Under the pieces are notes generated by a model, which saw nothing but the letters and a program-made list of their open reading frames with translations, did no database searches and had not been told where the DNA came from. The position numbers were made by a program, and so were the translations under genes. From VXRJ01 sp964636705 (lineage in GTDB: Bacteria; Acidobacteriota; Vicinamibacteria; Vicinamibacterales; UBA8438): a DNA stretch of 64,000 nucleotides. Shown here piece after piece: positions 34,004 through 43,227 of the stretch (the first letter of the stretch is position 1; every line of letters starts with the position of its first letter). The stretch lies in assembly GCA_964636705.1 (NCBI GenBank), contig CAZWUJ010000018.1, positions 1 to 64,000 on the forward strand, read 5' to 3'.

Positions 34004-35201
34004 TCGCCACGATGTTGGCGGGATCATGCTGGAGAGGCCGTTTCGGGTACGGCGCCTCGGCCATTTCCTGTTCCTCACTCGCCATATTCGCGACTTCTAC
34101 AGGCTATACATAGACCTGCTCGGATTTCAGGTCACCGACGTCGTCGACATGTCCGGGCGCATGACGCCGGAGCTCGCTGCGACGGTCGACGACCCGAACC
34201 TCTACTTCGCCAGGTATGGTGGCGATCACCACGCGTTCATCTTCAGCTCCGCCAACATGTCGGAAGCCAGGGGGCGCATATTGCCGCCCAGGGTCACGGT
34301 TGGGCAGGTCTCCTGGATCGTGGGAAGTCTGGACGAGGTCGTGAACGGCGAGACCTGGCTGGCGGGGCAGGACGTCGCGATCTCCAAGTCCGGACGCGAT
34401 ACGCCGGGCTCGAACTGGCACACCTACGTACTCGATCCCTGGGGGCATCCGAACGAGCTCTACTACGGCATGGAGCAGATCGGGTGGGACGGGTACAGCA
34501 AGCCCAGGGAGTTGTGGCGTCCGTTCAAGCAAGCGCCGGATCTGCCCCAGATTTCCGAGTACCAGGAGGTGCAGGACGGGATCGACAGGGGCGTCAATCT
34601 GACAGGCGGATACCGCCACGACGAGACGATGCCCTTCGACTACGAGGTCGACGGCATCAGGATGCCGCGCCCGTTCAAGATCACGCAGATTGGACCGGTC
34701 AGCCTGCTCGTTCCCGACATGGAGGCGGCGCTGAAGTTCTATCGCGACGATCTGGGTCTCAGGGTGACGGAGGCTCTCGAGTGGCAGGGGCACCGCTGCG
34801 TGTTCCTGCGGTCCAACACCGATCATCACGTACTGGCGCTCTACGACTGGGACCTCGCAGAGTCGCTCGGCCTCTCGCAGCATTCCTACTGCATGTCGTT
34901 CGGCGTTCGCGTGTACAGCTACCGGCAGTTGCGCGACGCCATGCGGTTCCTCGAGGAACACGGCATCGAAATCCGCTGCCTGCCGCCGGAGCTCACCCCC
35001 GGCATGGACTACACGGCCTTCGCAGTTGATCCGGACGGTCATCTCATCCAGCTCTATTACTACATGGAGCAGGTGGGCTGGGACGGTCGGCCCCGGCCTG
35101 CCGACCAGCGCCGCCCGATCGACCACAACGCGTGGCCGGACACGATCGATGCAGCCGACGACGAGTTCTGCGGCGAGACCTTCATGGGGCCGTGGGCGTA
35201 G
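33990..35201 (+). CDS. two-domain VOC protein (type I extradiol dioxygenase-like)
   Basis: A ~403-residue protein of two vicinal-oxygen-chelate domains. Domain 1 (residues ~12-175) has a His in RRLGHFLFLTRHI, a His in GGDHHAFIFS and the repeat DPWGHPNELYYGMEQIGWDG. Domain 2 (~240-390) repeats the design, ending DPDGHLIQLYYYMEQVGWDG, but its first strand reads IGPVSLLVPD where a metal-ligand His is expected. The complete metal site therefore seems to be in domain 1. Start ATG 33990 overlaps the regulator stop by 14 bp and has an AGGCGGCG-preceded GGAGG site; ATG 34026 is an alternative. Likely cleaves a catecholic intermediate. Confidence 0.78.
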   Translation: METGDRHDVGGIMLERPFRVRRLGHFLFLTRHIRDFYRLYIDLLGFQVTDVVDMSGRMTPELAATVDDPNLYFARYGGDHHAFIFSSANMSEARGRILPPRVTVGQVSWIVGSLDEVVNGETWLAGQDVAISKSGRDTPGSNWHTYVLDPWGHPNELYYGMEQIGWDGYSKPRELWRPFKQAPDLPQISEYQEVQDGIDRGVNLTGGYRHDETMPFDYEVDGIRMPRPFKITQIGPVSLLVPDMEAALKFYRDDLGLRVTEALEWQGHRCVFLRSNTDHHVLALYDWDLAESLGLSQHSYCMSFGVRVYSYRQLRDAMRFLEEHGIEIRCLPPELTPGMDYTAFAVDPDGHLIQLYYYMEQVGWDGRPRPADQRRPIDHNAWPDTIDAADDEFCGETFMGPWA

Positions 35202-35224
35202 TGGCGGTCGTGGCGAAGGAGACG

Positions 35225-36235
35225 ATGAAGGCCGTCGTCATGCACGAATTCGGCGGAGCCGATGTCCTCAAGTACGAGAACGTCGAGAAGCCCGTCGCCG
35301 GACCGGGCGAGGCGATCGTCGAGGTGCATGCGGTCTCGGTCAACCGGACGCTCGACCTCACACTCCGGGCTGGCGACTATGTGAAGGAGGTAACACTCCC
35401 GCACATCCCGGGCGTCGACCCCTCGGGGATCGTCGTCGAAGCCGGCGAGGGCGTGGACGATCCGAGGGTCGGCGATCGCGTGTTCGTGGCGCCTTGGCGT
35501 GAACGTCCCGGTACACCCTCGATCTCGGTCGGTGTGCAGCTTCCGGGCGGATATGCACAGTACGTCAAGGCGCCGGCGCACGCGATCGCGCCGATCCCGG
35601 ACGATCTCGACTACGTGGCCGCGACGGTCGCCGGCCGCCACCTCGGCGCGGCGATCCTGTCCCTGCGTGATACGGCCAGAGTGAAGCCCGGTGAATGGAT
35701 TCTGATCATGGGCGCTTCGGGTGGACTTGGCAGCGCCGGCGTCCAGGTCGGCAAGCATCTCGGCGCGAGGGTGATCTGCGCGGCCGGGTCGGACGACCGC
35801 GTCGACGCCGCCGTCGCGCTCGGCGCCGATGCGGGCGTCAATTACCGCGCCGAAGAGCTCACCAAGCGGGTGAGGGAACTGACCGGTGGCAAAGGTGTCG
35901 ACGTCGTGTTCGAGAACATCGGTGACCCGGATCTATTCCCAAGGGCGTTTCGGTCTCTCGGCCGGGAGGGCAGGCTGGTGACCTCGGGGGCCCATGGCGG
36001 CGGTGTGGTCGATCTTGATGTCGAGCACCTGTTCCGCAACCGAATCATGATCAAGGGTGTCCTCGGTTCGTCGCGAGATTCGATCGCGGCGGCGCTAGCG
36101 CAAGCACCGGAGATGGACTTCAAGCCGCTGATCGATCGGATTCTGCCGCTTGCGGAGGCCGCGCAGGCCCATCGACTGGTGGGGGAGCGTGTCGTTTCCG
36201 GCAAGGTCATCCTGGATCCGTGGGCTGAGCCCTAG
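35225..36235 (+). CDS. zinc-independent quinone oxidoreductase / MDR-family alcohol dehydrogenase
   Basis: A 336-residue NADPH-dependent oxidoreductase of the medium-chain superfamily, QOR subgroup. The N-terminal GroES-like domain (VSVNRTLDLTLRAGDY) lacks the zinc-ligand cysteines of alcohol dehydrogenases. The NADPH-binding motif WILIMGASGGLGSAGVQ is near residues 155-172, followed by GADAGVNYR. ATG 35225 has an AAGGAGA ribosome binding site 4 bases upstream. It may reduce a quinone produced by ring hydroxylation in the cluster. Confidence 0.85.
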   Translation: MKAVVMHEFGGADVLKYENVEKPVAGPGEAIVEVHAVSVNRTLDLTLRAGDYVKEVTLPHIPGVDPSGIVVEAGEGVDDPRVGDRVFVAPWRERPGTPSISVGVQLPGGYAQYVKAPAHAIAPIPDDLDYVAATVAGRHLGAAILSLRDTARVKPGEWILIMGASGGLGSAGVQVGKHLGARVICAAGSDDRVDAAVALGADAGVNYRAEELTKRVRELTGGKGVDVVFENIGDPDLFPRAFRSLGREGRLVTSGAHGGGVVDLDVEHLFRNRIMIKGVLGSSRDSIAAALAQAPEMDFKPLIDRILPLAEAAQAHRLVGERVVSGKVILDPWAEP

Positions 36236-36239
36236 AACC

Positions 36240-38300
36240 TTGGAGGTAGATCTCGTCGGCGCCGCGCTGGAGGCATTGGCGCTGATGATCGAGCCGCACC
36301 GGCTGCTCTTTCTGGCCGCGGGCGTTGTCATCGGCCTGATCGTGGGCGTCATCCCCGGAATCGGTGGCCTTGCCGGCACGGCTCTGATCCTCCCCTTCAC
36401 GTACGCCATGGATCCGGCGTCTGCGATCGCATTCCTCCTGGGGCTCGGTTCCGCGGTAGCCACCGGCGACCCCATACCCGCCATCCTGTTCGGCGTACCA
36501 GGCACCGCCGGTTCCGCCGCAACTGTCATTGACGGCTTGCCGATGGCCAGGAAAGGCGAGGCTGGGAGGGCGCTTGCTGCGGCCTATACGGCGTCGCTCC
36601 TGGGCGGCGTGTTCGGCGCCTTCCTGCTCGCCTTTTCGATCCCGCTTCTCAGGCCGCTCGTGCTGTTGTTGGGCTCGCCTGAATTGCTCGCCATGTCGTT
36701 GTTCGGGATATCCATGGTCGCGGTGCTATCAGGCAACGCCCCACTGCGCGGCATGGCGGTGGCCTGCCTCGGCATGATGCTGGCGATGGTGGGTTCCGAC
36801 CCGCAGACCGGGGTTCTGCGATGGACGCTGAACGTGCTGTACTTCTATGACGGTGTGCCCCTGCTGCCGTTGGTGCTCGGGATTTTCGCCCTGCCCGAAC
36901 TTGCGGACCTTGCGATCGGACGGACGTCCATCGCAGGCAGGCAGCAGGGCACGATGGCGGGCCTCATCCAGGGCGTTCGGGACGTCGTCCGCGACTGGTG
37001 GCTGGTTCTCCGTTGCAGTTGGATCGGCACCGCGCTCGGCGCGATGCCGGGGGTGGGCTCCGCCATCATCGATTGGGTCGCGTACGGGCATGCACTGCGC
37101 TCCGTCAAGGACGCGCACCTCACTTTCGGCAAGGGCGACGTGCGCGGCGTCATCGCGTCGGAGAGCGCCAACAATGCCCGCGAGGGCGGCGTACTCGTGC
37201 CGACCATCGCATTCGGCGTGCCGGGCAGCGCGGGGATGGCCCTTCTCCTGAGCGCCTTCATATCGCACGGTCTTGTGCCAGGCCCGGCGATGCTGACCTC
37301 CAATGTCAGCATGACCTATTCGATGGTCTGGAGCATCGCCATGGCCAACATCCTGGGGGCCGGCCTTTGCTTCGCGTTCAGCGGTCAACTCGCGAGGATC
37401 GCGACGTTGCGGTTCACCCTCATCTTCCCGGCTGTCCTGGGGATCACGTACATCGGCGCCTATGCGGCTTCCCGCAGTTGGGTCGACATCATCCTGCTCC
37501 TGGTCTTCGGTGCGCTGGGCTGGACCATGAAGCACCTCAAATGGCCGCGCGCGCCGATGATCCTGGGCTTCGTCCTGGGTGCGATCGTCGAGCAGAACAT
37601 GTTCATTTCCATCGCCCGGTACGGCATGGACTGGATCACGCGCCCCATCGTCCTGGCGATCATCGTCCTGGCGGCGATCGGTTTTGCCCGCCCGCTCCTA
37701 CGCGAGCTCAAGGACGAAGGCGGGGTCCGCGACATCCTCAAGCAAGCCGGCGCACCACGCTTCGTTGCGGGCGACTGGTTCTATCTCGGCTTCGGCGTCC
37801 TGCTGTCGGCCATGATGGTTTCGGCCCTACCGTGGCGTCCCGCTGCGAAGACGGTACCGCTGATCGTCGGCGGCATAGCTCTCATCTGCATCGTCACGAG
37901 CCTTCTGAACCTCGCTACCCGCCGCGGCCACGCGCACGGCAGCGAATCGCTCGTTCAGGAGGCGGAGACCAGGGTTCGGCGCTCCATCCACATGGATGTC
38001 GCCGCCGATCGGGGCAGTATGGCGAACCGGCAGATCATGTCACGCGCTGGCGTATTGCTCGTGTGGATGGTCGGCTTCCTGGGCATGATGTATGTCGTCG
38101 GGGTCATTCCCAGCATCTTCACCTTCATCGTCGTCTTCATGAGGGTCGAAAACCATGAGCCGTGGCCGGTCACGCTGGGTCTGGCCGCGGCCGTGGCCGG
38201 ATTCGTCTACCTGGTATTCGACTATTCGCTTTCTTACGGATGGCCGGAATCAATGCTTGGAGGACTGTGGCCAATTCTGAGGACAGTTCCTTCCGTGTAG
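36240..38300 (+). CDS. tripartite tricarboxylate transporter permease, TctA-TctB fusion
   Basis: A 686-residue membrane protein. Residues ~1-500 are the TctA large permease (VIPGIGGLAGTALILPFT near the N-terminus, then FGVPGTAGSAATVIDG and FGVPGSAGMALLL, the two conserved P-G-x-x-G repeats). After LLRELKDEGG a further four-helix TctB-like segment follows (WFYLGFGVLLSAMMV onward), so the small permease subunit is fused. TTG 36240 is the preferred start because upstream residues lack family resemblance and it begins 4 bp after the previous stop. It works with the downstream TctC binding protein to import a carboxylate, here probably an aromatic acid. Confidence 0.85.
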   Translation: MEVDLVGAALEALALMIEPHRLLFLAAGVVIGLIVGVIPGIGGLAGTALILPFTYAMDPASAIAFLLGLGSAVATGDPIPAILFGVPGTAGSAATVIDGLPMARKGEAGRALAAAYTASLLGGVFGAFLLAFSIPLLRPLVLLLGSPELLAMSLFGISMVAVLSGNAPLRGMAVACLGMMLAMVGSDPQTGVLRWTLNVLYFYDGVPLLPLVLGIFALPELADLAIGRTSIAGRQQGTMAGLIQGVRDVVRDWWLVLRCSWIGTALGAMPGVGSAIIDWVAYGHALRSVKDAHLTFGKGDVRGVIASESANNAREGGVLVPTIAFGVPGSAGMALLLSAFISHGLVPGPAMLTSNVSMTYSMVWSIAMANILGAGLCFAFSGQLARIATLRFTLIFPAVLGITYIGAYAASRSWVDIILLLVFGALGWTMKHLKWPRAPMILGFVLGAIVEQNMFISIARYGMDWITRPIVLAIIVLAAIGFARPLLRELKDEGGVRDILKQAGAPRFVAGDWFYLGFGVLLSAMMVSALPWRPAAKTVPLIVGGIALICIVTSLLNLATRRGHAHGSESLVQEAETRVRRSIHMDVAADRGSMANRQIMSRAGVLLVWMVGFLGMMYVVGVIPSIFTFIVVFMRVENHEPWPVTLGLAAAVAGFVYLVFDYSLSYGWPESMLGGLWPILRTVPSV

Positions 38301-38329
38301 TCGTCCTGTGCAACCCAAGGGAGGAAGGC

Positions 38330-39421
38330 ATGCAACGACCCGCGATGGAAGGCATGCGTACACCTAACGGTCTCGGCGTGGCAGCCAGATACGCCCGGGT
38401 TGGAGTCAGCGCCGCCGTGCTGACCGTGGCCGTCGTCTTGCCCACTTCGGCACAGAACCCCGAGGAGTTCTTTGCCGGAAAGACGATCACGATGATCAAC
38501 GGCTTCCCGGCCGGCGGCCCTGCCCAGGCGGCCGTCGATCTCTTCTTCAAGTACTTCCCCCGTCACGTTCCGGGTAATCCGACGGTGGTTACCGAAAACA
38601 TGCCGGGGGCAGGTACGCTTCGCGCCGCCAACTACCTTTTCAACGCCGCCCCCAAGGACGGGACTGTCATGGGGCTGGTTTCGGCCAACGCCCTGCTGGC
38701 GCCGCTCTGGCGGATGCCCGGCGCCGAGTATGACTCACGCGAGGTGAATTGGCTGGGCAGTCCGCAGAAGCGTCCGACGGCGATCGCGTTCTTCCGGACT
38801 GATGCGCCGGCCGGGACGTTCGAGGAGGCGCAGCAGGTGGAAATGGCGGTCGGCTCGACCGGCGCAGGCGCAGTGACTGCCGTCTACACCCGCTTGCTCA
38901 ACGCCATGGCGGGCACCAGATTCAGGCTGGTGCTCGGCTACGAGGGCAATCCGCGCATCATGCTGGCGATCGAGCAGGGCGAGGTTCACGGGCTGCTTGG
39001 CTACTCCTGGGGATCGTTGAAGGCGCGCAACGCCAACCTGCTCGACGACGACATCGTGCGCGTGCTGGCGCAGCTCTCGGTCGTGCCCGATGTGGAGCTC
39101 ACCGCGATGGGAGTGCCGATGGCACTCGACTTCGTGGACGATCCGGACCAAAGGGAAATCCTGACGTACATCTTCGGTCTCGAGGAAATGTCGCGCCCCT
39201 ACTCGGTGCCGCCGGGCGTGCCGGGGGACCGTGTGGCCGCGCTGCGCCAGGCCTTGGTCGACACTTACAACGACTCGGAGTTCCAGGCCGAGTGGGTCGC
39301 GACCCAGGCGGATCCTCTGGCGCTGACCACGGGCGAGGCGATGACGCAGTTCATCCTGGACGCCTACAGCCTGCCCGAAGAACGGATTGTGGAGACATCG
39401 GCTCTGATCAGGGGCGAATAA
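38330..39421 (+). CDS. TctC-type periplasmic solute-binding protein
   Basis: A 363-residue binding protein with a signal peptide (residues ~1-42, hydrophobic VSAAVLTVAVVLPTSAQN). The TctC domain shows KTITMINGFPAGGPAQAAVD at the first loop, VTENMPGAGTLRAANYLF and VSANALLAPLW. ATG 38330 has a GGGAGGAAGG site. It captures the substrate in the periplasm for the TctAB fusion just upstream. Ligand identity is not evident from the sequence. Confidence 0.88.
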   Translation: MQRPAMEGMRTPNGLGVAARYARVGVSAAVLTVAVVLPTSAQNPEEFFAGKTITMINGFPAGGPAQAAVDLFFKYFPRHVPGNPTVVTENMPGAGTLRAANYLFNAAPKDGTVMGLVSANALLAPLWRMPGAEYDSREVNWLGSPQKRPTAIAFFRTDAPAGTFEEAQQVEMAVGSTGAGAVTAVYTRLLNAMAGTRFRLVLGYEGNPRIMLAIEQGEVHGLLGYSWGSLKARNANLLDDDIVRVLAQLSVVPDVELTAMGVPMALDFVDDPDQREILTYIFGLEEMSRPYSVPPGVPGDRVAALRQALVDTYNDSEFQAEWVATQADPLALTTGEAMTQFILDAYSLPEERIVETSALIRGE

Positions 39422-39423
39422 CG

Positions 39424-40527
39424 GTGGATCGTCGTTCCATGATCATCGATTGCCATGCCCACGTCAGCGCGCCCGCAGAGCTGTGGGCCTACAAGGCGCT
39501 GCAACTGGCCTCGCGCGGCAGCCACGGGCGCGGTGGAGTCAAGATTACCGACGACCAGATCCGGGAAGCCGTGGAGAACCACGCCGAGATCGGTCCGTAC
39601 AGTCACATGGACTACATCGACCATGTGAAGACCGACATGCAGGCCCTCAGCCCGCGGCCGTTCCAGCTCATGCACAACGAGAAGCCGTCGAAGATCGTCC
39701 AGTGGTTTCACGAGGAGGTGAACAACATCATCTACCGCGAAACGCAGCTCTATCCCGACCGCTTCTTCGGCATTGCCGGCCTCCCGCAGCCATCCGGCGA
39801 ACCTGTCGCCATGGCCATCCGCGAACTGGAACGCTGCGTCAACGAACTGCGTTTCAAGGGCGCGCTCCTGAATCCCGATCCGTACGAGAATTCGGGCGTC
39901 CAGGCGCCGCCGATGGGGGACCGTTACTGGTACCCGCTCTATGAGAAGTTCTGCGAACTCGACGTCGTGGCCCATATCCACGGCACCGGATCGGTGGCCC
40001 CGAGAGAGCCTTACAGCCTGCATTTCATCAACGAGGAGACGACCGCGGTCTTCGGCCTTGTCAATTCCGATGTGCTGGACGACTTTCCGGACCTCAGGGT
40101 TCTCGTTTCCCACGGCGGCGGCGCCGTCCCGTACCAGCTTGGCCGGTTCGAAGCAGGCAGCCTGCGCCGTTCCGGCGGCGACGAATCCAGGCTGTTCTCC
40201 CATCGGATCAAGAAGCTCTACTTCGACACGGTGCTCTACACGCAGGACGCGGTCGAACTGCTCGTGAAGACGATGGGGCCGGAGCGATGCCTGTTCGGCG
40301 CCGAATGCCCCGGTGTCGGATCCGAAACTCATCCCCATACCGGCCGTCTGCTGGACGACGTGGCGCCGTCGGTCAAGGGTATCGACTTCATCGGCGATGC
40401 CGAAAAGAACGCCATTCTCTCCGGCAACGCGATCGACCTCTTCAAGCTTGGCGATCTCGCGAAGCCCGGGGCCGACAAGGCTCTGCGTGATGCGGGGCGC
40501 ACGAGCAGGAGGCAGGATTCCGGATGA
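39424..40527 (+). CDS. amidohydrolase-2 family hydratase/decarboxylase (LigJ/ACMSD type)
   Basis: A ~367-residue TIM-barrel metalloenzyme. Metal ligands: IIDCHAHVSAP (H-x-H) at the N-terminus, His in VVAHIHGTGS, His in VLVSHGGGAVPYQLGR, and Glu in LFGAECPGVG where ACMSD-type decarboxylases have Asp. From memory, the 4-oxalomesaconate hydratase LigJ uses a Glu at this position, which favours hydration of 4-oxalomesaconate over decarboxylation. Start GTG 39424 lies 2 bp after the TctC stop; ATG 39439 is an alternative. Its position beside a LigB dioxygenase and RraA aldolases fits a protocatechuate/gallate 4,5-cleavage route. Confidence 0.8.
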   Translation: MDRRSMIIDCHAHVSAPAELWAYKALQLASRGSHGRGGVKITDDQIREAVENHAEIGPYSHMDYIDHVKTDMQALSPRPFQLMHNEKPSKIVQWFHEEVNNIIYRETQLYPDRFFGIAGLPQPSGEPVAMAIRELERCVNELRFKGALLNPDPYENSGVQAPPMGDRYWYPLYEKFCELDVVAHIHGTGSVAPREPYSLHFINEETTAVFGLVNSDVLDDFPDLRVLVSHGGGAVPYQLGRFEAGSLRRSGGDESRLFSHRIKKLYFDTVLYTQDAVELLVKTMGPERCLFGAECPGVGSETHPHTGRLLDDVAPSVKGIDFIGDAEKNAILSGNAIDLFKLGDLAKPGADKALRDAGRTSRRQDSG

Positions 40528-41465
40528 AACTAGCCCTTTTCAATGACTACCGGCTTGGTGTCGTCAGGGGCGACCGGATCGTCGACGTGATGGGCGAGGT
40601 GGCAAGCGTGCCTTACGTGAAGCCGCACGATCTCATGAGCGGCGTGATCGCGCGGTTCGACGAGTTTCGCGAGCGGTTGGAACAGGCTGCGGCGCGCCTC
40701 GAAGGCGAGCCTGTCGACAGTGTCCGGATCCGTCCGCCTCTGCCGGGTCCCAACAACTTTGTCTGTATGGCCTCCAACTATAGGGAAGGCGGTGCGCGAC
40801 AGGCGCTACCCGACCTCAACGCGTTTGCCAAACCGTCCTCGTCCGTCATCGGCCATGGCGACGATATCGTGCTGCCCGATGTTCCGGCGCTCGTCTTCGA
40901 AGGTGAAGCGGAGGTCGCCGTCGTGTTCGGCAAGGAGGGGAAGAACGTCAGCGAGGAAGACGCGTTCGATCACGTGTTCGGTTACACGAACTTCATCGAC
41001 GGTTCGGCGCGCGGACTGGGGCCGGAGCGCAACGTCTATTTCCAGATGAAGTCGCGCGACACGTTCGCGCCCATCGGTCCCTATATCGTCACGGCCGACG
41101 AAATCCCCGATCCGCAGAATCTCACCGTCCGGCTGTGGAACAACGGCGAACTCAGGCAGCATTACAGCACCAGCGACATGGCCTATCCGATCGCGCGGTG
41201 CATCGCCTGGCTGACGTCCGTCCATACCCTGTTTCCCGGTGACATCCTCGGAACGGGCACCAACCACACCGGGCTTCATGCGTTCCAGGACGGCGATGTC
41301 GTCGAGATGGAAGCGGCCGGCATGGGGCGGCTCAGGGTAGGAGTTCGCGACCAGGTGAAACGCGCATGGTCACGGGAGACCCGCCGGGAGCGTGAGCAGG
41401 CGGGGTTCAGCGGGCGGAGGGATCTGTTCGCACCGCAAGTGGGCGGCAAGTACGCGCCGGGATAG
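40524..41465 (+). CDS. fumarylacetoacetate hydrolase (FAH)-family protein
   Basis: A 313-residue FAH-fold enzyme with the conserved catalytic region. PNNFVCMASNYREGG is the cap-core entry, KPSSSVIGHGDDIVLP and FEGEAEVAVVFGKEG supply the metal-binding Glu residues, and KSRDTFAPIGPYIVT follows. FAH-family members in aromatic clusters act as hydrolases, decarboxylases or isomerases on ring-opened keto acids; which applies here is not determined. ATG 40524 overlaps the amidohydrolase stop (ATGA), so translation is coupled. Confidence 0.85.
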   Translation: MKLALFNDYRLGVVRGDRIVDVMGEVASVPYVKPHDLMSGVIARFDEFRERLEQAAARLEGEPVDSVRIRPPLPGPNNFVCMASNYREGGARQALPDLNAFAKPSSSVIGHGDDIVLPDVPALVFEGEAEVAVVFGKEGKNVSEEDAFDHVFGYTNFIDGSARGLGPERNVYFQMKSRDTFAPIGPYIVTADEIPDPQNLTVRLWNNGELRQHYSTSDMAYPIARCIAWLTSVHTLFPGDILGTGTNHTGLHAFQDGDVVEMEAAGMGRLRVGVRDQVKRAWSRETRREREQAGFSGRRDLFAPQVGGKYAPG

Positions 41466-41510
41466 GCGCCTTGGAACATCCGTCGAACGAACGCGACAAC
41501 GAGCAATCCG

Positions 41511-42521
41511 ATGGCTGAAATCGTCTTCGCTACCGCAACTTCGCACGGTCCCCAGCTCCATACGCCGCCGGAGCAATGGGGGCAGCGCGTCGTGGCGGAC
41601 AAGCGGAAGACCGACCATCCGTTCCGGGGCGGCAACTACACCTTCGACCAACTCGCCGCGATGCGCCGGGAAGAAGGGCTCGAAAGGGAAGTCACGCTCG
41701 ACGTCTGGAAACGGAAGTTCAAGCGCAACAAGGCCGCGATCGAGGAAATGAGAAAGGCTTACGAAGCGGCCAAGCCGGATGTCGCGGTGATCTTCGGCAA
41801 CGACCAGCAGGAGATGTTTCTTCCCGACAATCAGCCTGCGATCGCGGTCTATGCCGGCGAGGCGCTCGTCAATCGCCCCATGTCAGAGGAGGACAAGGCC
41901 CAGTTGCCTCCCGGCATTGCGATCGCCGAACCCGGTCACGCTCCGGAACGGGAGATGATCCATCCCTGTCATCCGGAGCTTGCACGCCGCGTCATCGCCG
42001 ACATGTCAGGCGCCGATATCGATGTCGCGATGTCGACCATCCAGCCGCTGGGCCGTCTCAGGACGGCGGGGGTTTCTCACGCGTTCGGTTTCATCTACCG
42101 GAACATCATGTCGGACGACGTCATCCCGAACGTCCCGATCATCCTGAACACGTTCTGGCAGCCCAACCAGCCCAGGGCGCGGCGCTGCTACGAGATCGGC
42201 CAGGTCGTACGCAAGACGATCGACGAGTGGGATAGCGACGCGCGGGTGGCGCTGTTTGGATCCGGCGGGATGACCCACTTCATCATCGACGAGGACTTCG
42301 ACCGGCTCGTGATGTCCTCGCTCGCCTCCGGCGATGTGGAGGAATTGCTGGAGACCCCCGAAGACATCTATCAGGCGGGCACGTCGGAGCTGAAAACCTG
42401 GCTTGGCCTTGCCGGGGCGCTCCAGGGCACGAGCCTCACGGCCCATGTCATCGACTATGTGCCGTGCTATCGCTCCGCCGCCGGATCCGGTACGGCGCAG
42501 GGCTTCATGTGCTGGAGGTGA
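41511..42521 (+). CDS. class III extradiol dioxygenase (LigB family)
   Basis: A 336-residue LigB-type Fe(II) dioxygenase. FATATSHGPQL near residue 12 has the first His ligand, VAVIFGNDQQEMF near 95 an acidic segment, and GFIYRN and FGSGGMTHFIIDEDFD the conserved glycine-rich loop with a His near 250. Family members cleave protocatechuate, gallate or similar catechols adjacent to the hydroxyls. No separate LigA small subunit is seen nearby. It sits between FAH and the first RraA gene in a head-to-tail cluster, so it likely supplies the ring-opened substrate to them. Confidence 0.82.
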   Translation: MAEIVFATATSHGPQLHTPPEQWGQRVVADKRKTDHPFRGGNYTFDQLAAMRREEGLEREVTLDVWKRKFKRNKAAIEEMRKAYEAAKPDVAVIFGNDQQEMFLPDNQPAIAVYAGEALVNRPMSEEDKAQLPPGIAIAEPGHAPEREMIHPCHPELARRVIADMSGADIDVAMSTIQPLGRLRTAGVSHAFGFIYRNIMSDDVIPNVPIILNTFWQPNQPRARRCYEIGQVVRKTIDEWDSDARVALFGSGGMTHFIIDEDFDRLVMSSLASGDVEELLETPEDIYQAGTSELKTWLGLAGALQGTSLTAHVIDYVPCYRSAAGSGTAQGFMCWR

Positions 42522-42531
42522 TGTTTCGCTC

Positions 42532-43227
42532 TTGAGCGACACACGAGCCCTCGTGAACCGACTTGCGCGCCTTGACGCCTGTGGGGTTTCGGACGCGTGC
42601 GATGGCCTGGGTGTGGCGCCGTCGGTGTCAGGCATCGCCCGTTACGCGACCGGCGCACGTCTTGCCGGCCGCGTGATCACGGTCAAGCTTGGCGGCACGA
42701 AGCCGGAGGGGGGCACTACCCGCCACCTGTGCACCGCTGCGATCGATGCGGCCCGACCTGGCGACATCATCGTCGTAGAGCAACGGACGGGGATGGACGC
42801 CGGCTCGTGGGGCGGAGTCCTGTCCAACGCGGCGCAGGTCAAGGGGGTTCAGGGCGTCATTTGCGAGGGACCCGCGCGCGACATCGACGAGTCGCGCGCG
42901 CTCGGCTTCCCCGTCTTTGCTCGCGGGATGACAGCGCGCACGGCCCGGGGCAGGGTCTACGAGGTCGACTGGAACTGCGCGATCACGGTTGGAGACGTGA
43001 CGGTCAACCCCGGCGATCTTGTCATCGCGGACGCAAGCGGCGTCGTCTTCCTGCCGCAGAAGCGCGCCGCCGCGATCATCGAAGCCGCCGAGCGGATCAC
43101 GCAAAGGGAGCGTCTGATGGCGGACGAGGCGCGCAAGGGCACGCCCGCGAGTCAGGTGATGGGCCGCAACTATGAAACCCTGCTCGAGAGCAGCGATGGG
43201 CAATCTCCGAAGGGCGGCAGGACATGA
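42532..43227 (+). CDS. RraA-family aldolase-like protein 1
   Basis: A 231-residue protein of the RraA/HMG-CHA aldolase family, which cleaves 4-carboxy-4-hydroxy-2-oxoadipate-type acids to pyruvate and oxaloacetate using a divalent metal. VQGVICEGPARDIDES carries the Arg-Asp pair and NPGDLVIADASGVVFLP the metal and lid residues. The likely start is TTG 42532, 11 bp after a GGAGGTG site at 42514-42520; no in-frame ATG precedes the family-conserved region closely. Follows the LigB gene by 10 bp. Confidence 0.82.
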   Translation: MSDTRALVNRLARLDACGVSDACDGLGVAPSVSGIARYATGARLAGRVITVKLGGTKPEGGTTRHLCTAAIDAARPGDIIVVEQRTGMDAGSWGGVLSNAAQVKGVQGVICEGPARDIDESRALGFPVFARGMTARTARGRVYEVDWNCAITVGDVTVNPGDLVIADASGVVFLPQKRAAAIIEAAERITQRERLMADEARKGTPASQVMGRNYETLLESSDGQSPKGGRT

